A DNA stretch of 10,991 bases from an uncultured Bacteroidales bacterium (GTDB lineage Bacteria > Bacteroidota > Bacteroidia > Bacteroidales > UBA932). The stretch spans positions 1-10,991 of the forward strand of contig CAMJRT010000024.1 in the NCBI GenBank assembly GCA_946408295.1, given 5' to 3'. The translations under genes and the position numbers were made by a program. Below, piece by piece: positions 6,367 through 10,991 of this stretch (its first letter is position 1; each line of letters starts with the position of its first letter). The notes under the pieces are model-generated. The model did no database searches and had not been told where the DNA came from. It worked only from the letters and a program-made list of their open reading frames with translations.

Positions 6367-6846
6367 ATGACCCGGGAGCGGTTCGTCAGTCTTGTGCGCG
6401 TGGAGCAGGAGCCCTTGAGGCGGTTCCTGCTTGCGTTGTGCAACGGCGATTCCGCGTTGGCAGACGATCTCGCCCAAGACGCCTTGGTGAGGGCATACGT
6501 GGCTTCCGGCTCGTTTCTGGGCCTTTCCAAATTCAGCACCTGGCTTTTCCGGATTGCCTATAACTGCTATATCGACTTCTGCCGCAAGACAAAACCCGAA
6601 CAGACGCCGATTGAGGCGGCGCTGAACATCCCTTCCGACGCTTCATCCGATGCCTCTTTCCGCTACCAGCCGCTTTACCAGGCCTTGGAACACTTGCCGG
6701 AAAAAGAAAAGGCCGCGATATCCCTGTTCTACTTCGAGGACAAGAGCATCCGGGAGATATCGGCCATCCTTTCCATCCCGCAAGGGACCGTGAAATATCA
6801 TCTGTCCCAGGGGAGAAACCATCTTAAAGAGCACATTCAGTTATGA
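6367..6846 (+). CDS. RNA polymerase sigma-70 family factor, ECF type
   Basis: A 159-residue ECF sigma factor containing only regions 2 and 4, the normal size for the group. Region 2 spans about residues 13-75, with ADDLAQDALVRAY (2.1-2.2, core-polymerase binding) and FSTWLFRIAYNCYIDFCRK (2.3-2.4, -10 recognition). Region 4 spans about 100-157, with LEHLPEKEKAAISLFYFED, then the helix-turn-helix IREISAILSIPQGTVKYHL and the basic helix GRNHLKEHI. It should direct core polymerase to a small regulon. It lies 1 nt after DUF6249 and overlaps the next gene by 4 nt (ATGA), so all three are likely co-translated. No classical anti-sigma gene (FecR-like or zinc-finger HxxxCxxC) is adjacent. Confidence 0.93.
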   Translation: MTRERFVSLVRVEQEPLRRFLLALCNGDSALADDLAQDALVRAYVASGSFLGLSKFSTWLFRIAYNCYIDFCRKTKPEQTPIEAALNIPSDASSDASFRYQPLYQALEHLPEKEKAAISLFYFEDKSIREISAILSIPQGTVKYHLSQGRNHLKEHIQL

Positions 6847-7211
6847 AAGATATTGACGATTTCCTTCGCACAAACCGACCTTTGGTAAAAGACGACCCAA
6901 CCTTCCTGCTGGAGACATACCGGCGGATGGACCAGGTCGAGGGCATCAAGGCCGAGGTCGACCGCCAACGCAGTGCAGGCCGTATCGCGCTGATTGTCGC
7001 ATTGGCCATAGGTCTGGTCCTCGGCGTGTTGGCTGCGGCAATAGCCTTTCTCTATCCGGTGGACCCCGCATCCGTCAGTAACGGCATCTGGGAAAGCCTC
7101 CGCGTATTCCTGACCACTTATAAACAGTACTTGATTCCTCCCGTCGCCGTCATCGCCCTGACCTTGAGCCTGCTCCTGTCGCTGGGTGGGGAGAAAACCG
7201 TCAGGTTGTAA
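6843..7211 (+). CDS. Two-helix membrane protein of the sigma operon, candidate anti-sigma or regulator
   Basis: A 122-residue protein with a cytoplasmic-looking N-terminal part (residues 1-46: MKDIDDFLRTNRPLVKDDPTF, then a charged helix with RRMDQVEGIKAEVDRQR) and two transmembrane segments at about 47-70 and 97-114. A conserved-looking YPVDP loop lies between them. The arrangement, a short soluble N-terminus followed by membrane helices and encoded directly after an ECF sigma gene with a 4-nt overlap, is what an anti-sigma factor would have. The zinc-binding HxxxCxxC motif of ZAS proteins is absent, and no FecR domain is present. I recall similar proteins after sigma genes in other Bacteroidales but cannot name a family. 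Function is inferred from position only. Confidence 0.75.
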   Translation: MKDIDDFLRTNRPLVKDDPTFLLETYRRMDQVEGIKAEVDRQRSAGRIALIVALAIGLVLGVLAAAIAFLYPVDPASVSNGIWESLRVFLTTYKQYLIPPVAVIALTLSLLLSLGGEKTVRL

Positions 7212-7423
7212 TAGCGTCACACTGACATTTCGGAAAAATAAAATGACTGGCCTTGACGAGTGAGTTTTGACCAAAGTTGCTTTTTTTTTGCTGGTTTTGG
7301 TCAAAACTTTCTCGCTCTGGCATTCTTCATGTGACCTTTGGTCCGGGAGTGCCGAAGGTTCCTGTTTTTCAGTGGGGACTTTCGACATCTAAGGGTTGAC
7401 ACACCCCAAATAATTCTTTCTCG
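7212..7423. other. Intergenic region between convergent sigma operon and rhuM-like gene
   Basis: No gene is supported here. The stretch carries a long inverted repeat (7257-7314), a short palindrome GACCTTTGGTC (7333-7343) repeating the TTTGGTC half-site, and a weak hairpin (GGGT/ACCC) around 7393-7406. The minus-strand frame through it is open but continues antisense through the 122-residue membrane protein gene, so I do not call it a gene. Confidence 0.6.
7257..7314. repeat. 19-bp imperfect inverted repeat with T9-containing loop
   Basis: Arms are 7257-7275 (ending GTTTTGACCAAA) and 7296-7314 (starting TTTGGTCAAAAC). The inner 12 bp pair perfectly, and the outer 7 bp have two mismatches. 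The 20-nt loop holds a run of nine T. It sits between converging genes, so it could end transcription from both sides. However, the T-run lies in the loop, not after the stem, so it is not a standard intrinsic terminator. A dispersed palindromic repeat or an operator-like site are alternatives. Confidence 0.7.
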
Positions 7424-8479
7424 CTATGGAAGTGGTTCTTGATTCTCGGGCGATTGAAAGCTCGAGGTAAGTTTCAAGCGTTCACGTTCGAAATTCTCGA
7501 TGAAATGCAATTCAACTGGAGAAAGTTCATTTTGTGCTCGGGTCTCAAATTTCTCGTATTCCGCATCGGCTTTTTCTTTGGCCAATTGGGCAGATACGGT
7601 GCCGGCGTGATGCAGGAGTTCTTTGCCGGAGAGTTTCAGAAAATCATCCAAACGCTGAATCCAGTCACTCATATACATAGGCTTGTGCTCTTTGGCTTGA
7701 AGTTCGGCATAATCGAGGTATAAACTAACAATGCGGTTGAGTGTATCCACTTCATCGGCGTTGAGGTAATTTTTGGCAACCTCGGCATCAGAACGCCGCG
7801 GGAGTGGCCCCGTCCAAGTCATAAGGCCCATAAAATCCTTTTCCGCATCGGCTCGATTGTATATGAGTTCCGCAGCAGTATGCCCGTGAACAGCGTAATG
7901 CATCTTGTTCTGGACTGTCTTGAAAAACATCTGGGTCTTCTCTGAACGAGGGTCGTAATCTATACTGAGGGCATATATTTCCAGTATCTTACGATAGAAA
8001 ACCTTCTCGGATGAGCGAATGTCTCGGATGCGGGCAAGAAGTTCATCGAAGTAGTTGCCTCCGCCAGCTCTTTTGAGCAGGTCGTCGTTCATAACGAATC
8101 CCTTGATGAGGTATTCTTTCAACGTTTGTGTTGCCCACATACGGAATTGCACTCCGCGCAAACTATGGACACGATAACCGACGCTGATAATCATATCTAG
8201 ATTGTAATAGGCTAAATCGCGATTTACTTGGCGTGTACCTTCATTTTGAACTGTTGCAAAAAATGCAACAGTTGAATCAGGGGACAGCTCGCCGCTCTCA
8301 AAAGCATCTTTGATATGCCTGGAAATGGTAGATTTGTTGCGCTGGAAGAGTCTGGCCATCTGGTCCAGTGTGAGCCAGACGGTCTCGTTCACAAGGGTTA
8401 CTTCTATTTTAGTTAGGCCATCAGCCGTTTGGTAAAGCAGGAGTTCTCCGGTGTTCGTCATATTCCCCATAAACTTCAT
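7424..8479 (-). CDS. RhuM family protein (COG3943-like)
   Basis: A 351-residue protein of the RhuM family, described as virulence-associated in Salmonella and common on bacterial islands; biochemical function is unknown. Landmarks are ETVWLTLDQMARLFQ (32-46) and KSTISRHIKDAF (49-60), which together form a helix-turn-helix-like DNA-binding segment. Then come the strongly conserved core RQVNRDLAYYNLDMIISVGYRV (residues QVNR to GYRV) and QFRMWATQTLKEYLIKGF. The C-terminal half is mainly helical and ends in a charged tail. Start choice is ambiguous: ATG at 8479 leaves a leader of only about 13 nt after the predicted promoter, whereas M7 (8461) is nearer the usual family start. Base composition looks more AT-rich than its neighbours, consistent with transfer. 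It is monocistronic. Confidence 0.88.
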   Translation of the reverse strand: MKFMGNMTNTGELLLYQTADGLTKIEVTLVNETVWLTLDQMARLFQRNKSTISRHIKDAFESGELSPDSTVAFFATVQNEGTRQVNRDLAYYNLDMIISVGYRVHSLRGVQFRMWATQTLKEYLIKGFVMNDDLLKRAGGGNYFDELLARIRDIRSSEKVFYRKILEIYALSIDYDPRSEKTQMFFKTVQNKMHYAVHGHTAAELIYNRADAEKDFMGLMTWTGPLPRRSDAEVAKNYLNADEVDTLNRIVSLYLDYAELQAKEHKPMYMSDWIQRLDDFLKLSGKELLHHAGTVSAQLAKEKADAEYEKFETRAQNELSPVELHFIENFERERLKLTSSFQSPENQEPLP

Positions 8480-8495
8480 TCTTTATATGTCTTGA

Positions 8496-8527
8496 CAAAT
8501 ATACGAGCAAGCCGAGAGAAAAACAAA
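8496..8527 (-). promoter_or_regulatory. Bacteroidetes-type promoter for the rhuM-like gene (TTTG-N20-TATATTTG)
   Basis: On the minus strand TATATTTG (complement of 8496-8503) is an exact -7 box and TTTG (complement of 8524-8527) lies 20 nt upstream. It is positioned immediately before the RhuM start codon. Confidence 0.65.
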
Positions 8528-8564
8528 TGAAATTTGAAAATGGATTTATAAACGGGCAAACAAC

Positions 8565-8590
8565 AAAAAAGCCAAGGATTTCTCCTCGGC
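8565..8590 (-). terminator. Rho-independent terminator of the DUF2795 gene
   Basis: Read leftward, an 8-bp stem GCCGAGGA/TCCTTGGC (one G-T wobble) closes a GAAA tetraloop at 8571-8590 and is followed by six T (complement of 8565-8570). It lies 27 nt after the DUF2795 stop codon. The rightward strand also has TTTTCGTTTT after the stem, so it could work in both directions. Confidence 0.85.
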
Positions 8591-8617
8591 TTTTCGTTTT
8601 GTGGCGCTTGAGTCAGA

Positions 8618-8839
8618 CTAATACTCCTCTTCGTTAAAGAAAAAGTCTTCTTTGGTGGGGTAGTCGGGCCAGATGTCTTCGATGGATTCGTAGATTTCTC
8701 CGTCGTCATCGAGTTCCTGCAGGTTCTCCACGACCTCGAGGGGGGCGCCGCTGCGGGTGGCGTAGTCTATCAATTCGTCTTTTGTGGCCGGCCAGGGGGC
8801 ATCTTCAAGACGGTAGGCAAGTTCCAAAGTCCAGTACAT
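8618..8839 (-). CDS. DUF2795 family small acidic protein
   Basis: A 73-residue cytoplasmic protein that I recognise as the highly conserved Bacteroidetes DUF2795 type. It has MYWTLELAYRLEDAPWPATK at the start, DELIDYATRSGAPLEVVENL in the middle, and an acidic end containing SIEDIWPDYPTKEDFFFNEEE. The domain is a small helical fold of unknown function. The conserved tail is rich in Asp and Glu, giving a strongly acidic protein. It is monocistronic, with a perfect promoter upstream at 8911-8942 and an intrinsic terminator downstream, and is divergent from folE. Confidence 0.88.
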   Translation of the reverse strand: MYWTLELAYRLEDAPWPATKDELIDYATRSGAPLEVVENLQELDDDGEIYESIEDIWPDYPTKEDFFFNEEEY

Positions 8840-8910
8840 ATCGGTTATAGTAAATGTTTGTAAATTATTTATTTATATCCCTCGAAAAGGGGGCTTTCCG
8901 AAAGGGACCG

Positions 8911-8942
8911 CAAATGTATAAAAAATAAATGGTTCCACCAAA
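8911..8942 (-). promoter_or_regulatory. Bacteroidetes-type promoter for the DUF2795 gene (TTTG-N20-TACATTTG)
   Basis: TACATTTG on the minus strand (complement of 8911-8918) is an exact -7 box, with TTTG (complement of 8939-8942) 20 nt upstream. The implied leader is about 65 nt, the longest of the short monocistronic genes here. Confidence 0.65.
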
Positions 8943-8968
8943 ATTATATGATTATTTTAAATTATATG

Positions 8969-8976
8969 TAACTTTG
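8969..8976 (+). promoter_or_regulatory. Bacteroidetes -7 box TAACTTTG for folE
   Basis: TAACTTTG is an exact TAnnTTTG, 20 nt before the folE ATG at 8997. No clear TTTG exists at -33. The leader of about 18 nt has only a weak purine-rich stretch (AAAAGAAA) as ribosome site. Confidence 0.6.
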
Positions 8977-8996
8977 CGCGTTAAAAGAAATGAACG

Positions 8997-9584
8997 ATGG
9001 CCTACGTGCATCAAGAACTTTATGACCCGGAAGTGACCCGCGAGATTGCGGAACATTATAAAAAGATATTGGAACTGCTCGGTGAAGACCCGCGGCGGGA
9101 GGGATTGGTCAAAACGCCGGAACGGGTGGCGAAGGCCCTGCAATTCCTGACCAAGGGCTACGGCGAGGACGGCGCACAAATCCTGCGTTCCGCCCTTTTC
9201 GAGGAAGATTACAGCCAGATGGTGCTGGTCAAGGATATCGACCTGTATTCCACCTGCGAGCATCACGTGATGACTTTCATCGGCAAATGCCACGTGGCCT
9301 ATATCCCCGACGGGAAAATCACGGGCCTCAGCAAAATTGCCCGCGTGGTGGAGACCTTGGCCCGGCGCCTGCAAGTGCAGGAACGGCTCACGATGCAGAT
9401 CCGTGACTGTATCCAGGAAACGCTCAACCCCCGCGGCGTGGCCGTGGTCATCGAAGCCAGTCACTCGTGCATGACGCTGCGGGGTGTACAAAAAGCCAAC
9501 GCCATTACCACGACGTCGGCTTTTTCGGGAATATTTCTCAAAGACGAGCGGACTCGCAATGAGTTTCTCAATCTGATTCACTGA
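8997..9584 (+). CDS. folE: GTP cyclohydrolase I
   Basis: A 195-residue cytoplasmic enzyme converting GTP to 7,8-dihydroneopterin triphosphate and formate, the first step of tetrahydrofolate synthesis and also feeding queuosine precursors. The zinc ligands are all present: C87 and H90 in YSTCEHH, and C158 in SHSCMTLRG. The catalytic histidines equivalent to E. coli H112 and H179 are H89 and H156. Other signatures are [13 protein letters not shown] (36-48), [18 protein letters not shown] (96-113), and the C-terminal [10 protein letters not shown]. Length is normal for bacterial FolE with a short N-terminal helix. The gene is preceded by its own promoter and ends exactly where the convergent permease gene ends, with no gap. 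Confidence 0.97.
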   Translation: MAYVHQELYDPEVTREIAEHYKKILELLGEDPRREGLVKTPERVAKALQFLTKGYGEDGAQILRSALFEEDYSQMVLVKDIDLYSTCEHHVMTFIGKCHVAYIPDGKITGLSKIARVVETLARRLQVQERLTMQIRDCIQETLNPRGVAVVIEASHSCMTLRGVQKANAITTTSAFSGIFLKDERTRNEFLNLIH

Positions 9585-10991
9585 TTACTCTTTCTTCGCT
9601 TCTTCTGCGGCTTTGGCAGCTTTGGCGGCGGCTTTGTCTTCTTCGCGCAGCTGTTTCATCGTCTTGCTGCGATCGAGGTTGCGGAAGAGATTATCTTCAG
9701 GGGTATCGAGGGCGGCACCGCCGAGGCTGACGTTGACCACACCTTCGTATTCCTTACCGAACTCGAAGTCTTTGCCGGGCAGGATGGCGTTGAGGAGGAT
9801 ACCCACGATGGCGGCGATGGCCAGGCCGGAGAAGGCAATCTTACCGAAACTGATGGAGCCGGGACCGTAGGTGATACCGATGGAAAGCACCAGCACGAGG
9901 GCCGCGATGATGACGTTGCGGGTGTTGGTGAAGTCCACTTTGTTCTCGACGATATTACGCACACCGACGGCGGAAATCATACCGTAGAGCACGAGGGAGA
10001 CACCGCCGACCGTGGCGACGGGCATCGCGCTGACGACGGCCGCGAACTTGGGAGAGAAGGAGAAGAGGATGGCCAGGCAGGCGGCGATGCGCACCACGCG
10101 GGGGTCGAAGACCTTGGTGATGTTGAGCACGCCGGTGTTCTCACCGTAGGTCGTGTTGGCGGGAGCGCCGAACAGGGAAGCGACCATCGTGGCGAGACCG
10201 TCACCCATTAGGGTGCGATGCAGGCCGGGCTCTTTCAGGAAGTTCTGGTTGGTCGTGGAAGAGATTGCGCAGACATCGCCGATGTGCTCGACCATCGTAG
10301 CCAGGGAAATGGGGATGATGGCGATGATGGCGCTCAGCACGAGGTTCCAGTCGGGACTCTTGAAGATGGCGAACACCGTATTTTCCATCTGGAAGGGGAG
10401 GCCGAACCAAGCCGCGTCTTTGACGCTGCTCCAATCGACTTTCCCGATGCAGGCGGCGAAAATATAGGAGACCACCACACCCAGAAGGATGGGGATGATC
10501 TTGATCATTTTCTTGCCCCAGATGTTGCAGATGATGATGGTGAAGATGGCCACGAGTGCAATCCACCAGTTGTCGATGCAACTGTTGATGGCCACGCCGG
10601 AGAGGTTGAGACCGATGGCGATGATGATGGGGCCGGTGACGATGGGCGGGAAGAAGCGCATCACCTTGCGGGTGCCGAAAGCGGCGACGAGTCCCGCGAG
10701 GATGAAGTACATCAGGCCGGCAAAGAAAACACCCAGGCAGGCGTAGGTGAGGGCGGCGGGGACGGTCAATCCGGTGGCGACCCCCATTTCTTTGACAGCG
10801 GCATAACCGCCGAGGAAGGCAAAGGAAGAACCAAGGAAAGCAGGCACTTTCCATTGGGTCATAAAATGGAAGAGCAGGGTACCGACGCCTGCGAAGAGCA
10901 GGGTGGCGGAGACGGACAAACCGGTGATGGTGGGGACCAGAACGGTGGCGCCGAACATGGCGAACATGTGCTGGAAGCCCAGGAGGGCCAT
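9585..10991 (-). CDS. uraA: NCS2 family uracil/xanthine permease (N-terminus cut by the window edge)
   Basis: An inner-membrane nucleobase transporter of the NCS2/NAT family, a proton symporter expected to import uracil or xanthine. At least 468 residues are visible. Family signatures include LGFQHMFAMFGATVLVP at the visible start, FLGSSFAFLGGY, the TM8 motif E235-H-I-G-D239, and the TM10 segment NTTYGENTG with E284, equivalent to the substrate-binding Glu of UraA. At the position of UraA H245 there is Asp (D239), as in many xanthine-type members, so specificity for uracil versus purines is uncertain and the symbol is tentative. The ATG at the very last base is probably internal, because homologues have about 15-25 more residues before LGFQHMF. 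The C-terminal tail (about 440-468) is an Ala/Lys/Glu-rich extension. Confidence 0.93.
   Translation of the reverse strand: MALLGFQHMFAMFGATVLVPTITGLSVSATLLFAGVGTLLFHFMTQWKVPAFLGSSFAFLGGYAAVKEMGVATGLTVPAALTYACLGVFFAGLMYFILAGLVAAFGTRKVMRFFPPIVTGPIIIAIGLNLSGVAINSCIDNWWIALVAIFTIIICNIWGKKMIKIIPILLGVVVSYIFAACIGKVDWSSVKDAAWFGLPFQMENTVFAIFKSPDWNLVLSAIIAIIPISLATMVEHIGDVCAISSTTNQNFLKEPGLHRTLMGDGLATMVASLFGAPANTTYGENTGVLNITKVFDPRVVRIAACLAILFSFSPKFAAVVSAMPVATVGGVSLVLYGMISAVGVRNIVENKVDFTNTRNVIIAALVLVLSIGITYGPGSISFGKIAFSGLAIAAIVGILLNAILPGKDFEFGKEYEGVVNVSLGGAALDTPEDNLFRNLDRSKTMKQLREEDKAAAKAAKAAEEAKKE

Noticed and set aside
6837..7388. Leftward 183-codon ORF across the sigma operon end and the inverted repeat
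   Set aside because: Most of it is antisense to the 122-residue membrane protein gene. The remainder reads through a palindrome, giving low-complexity Lys/Thr-rich sequence.
8476..8709. Leftward 77-codon ORF upstream of the rhuM-like gene
   Set aside because: It spans the DUF2795 gene end, the terminator and the rhuM promoter, and its Lys/Ser-rich product has no family features.
10201..10854. Long leftward ORF in another frame within the permease gene
   Set aside because: Its composition (Arg/His/Pro-rich) is typical of a shifted frame, and the permease frame is clearly the real one.

Overview
The window most likely comes from a member of the Bacteroidota, probably a gut- or rumen-type Bacteroidales. 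The main evidence is repeated perfect matches to the Bacteroidetes -7 promoter box TAnnTTTG in front of genes on both strands, often with a TTTG about 20 nt upstream. Other support comes from Bacteroidetes-typical families (DUF6122, DUF6249, DUF2795), the lack of strong Shine-Dalgarno sequences, and remnants of a Bacteroides-type conjugative transposon (TraM/TraN). The core genes are fairly GC-rich, while intergenic regions and the RhuM gene look more AT-rich. Genus cannot be set from the sequence.

Layout. Positions 1-98 hold the N-terminus of a secreted protein read leftward. A compact divergent promoter region follows. A rightward cluster then encodes a DUF6122 membrane protein, an aldo/keto reductase and a GNAT acetyltransferase (177-1862). 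It converges on a leftward HdeD-like (DUF308) membrane protein (1882-2451). A two-gene operon (2676-4957) encodes a nucleosidase-fold lipoprotein and a UshA-type 5'-nucleotidase lipoprotein, overlapping by 4 nt. From about 5025 to 5760 lies decayed leftward DNA: a truncated TraM C-terminal region abutting a truncated TraN (DUF4138), plus an unassigned short ORF. Next is a tight three-gene operon: DUF6249 membrane protein, ECF-type sigma factor and a two-helix membrane protein (5928-7211). A gene-free spacer with a long inverted repeat separates it from a leftward RhuM-family protein (7424-8479). A DUF2795 protein with its own GAAA-loop terminator (8565-8839), GTP cyclohydrolase I (folE, 8997-9584) and a leftward NCS2 uracil/xanthine permease running to the window edge complete the map.

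How genes may work together. The clearest functional unit is the exported nucleosidase plus 5'-nucleotidase pair. Outside the cytoplasm it could strip nucleotides to nucleosides and then to free bases. The NCS2 permease encoded 4.6 kb away could import such bases, although nothing shows co-regulation. The sigma operon looks like a membrane-linked regulatory unit without a recognisable classical anti-sigma domain. The rest is housekeeping (folE, permease, AKR, GNAT) interrupted by accessory material (tra remnant, RhuM, inverted repeat). I see no CRISPR array, rRNA, tRNA or intact transposase.
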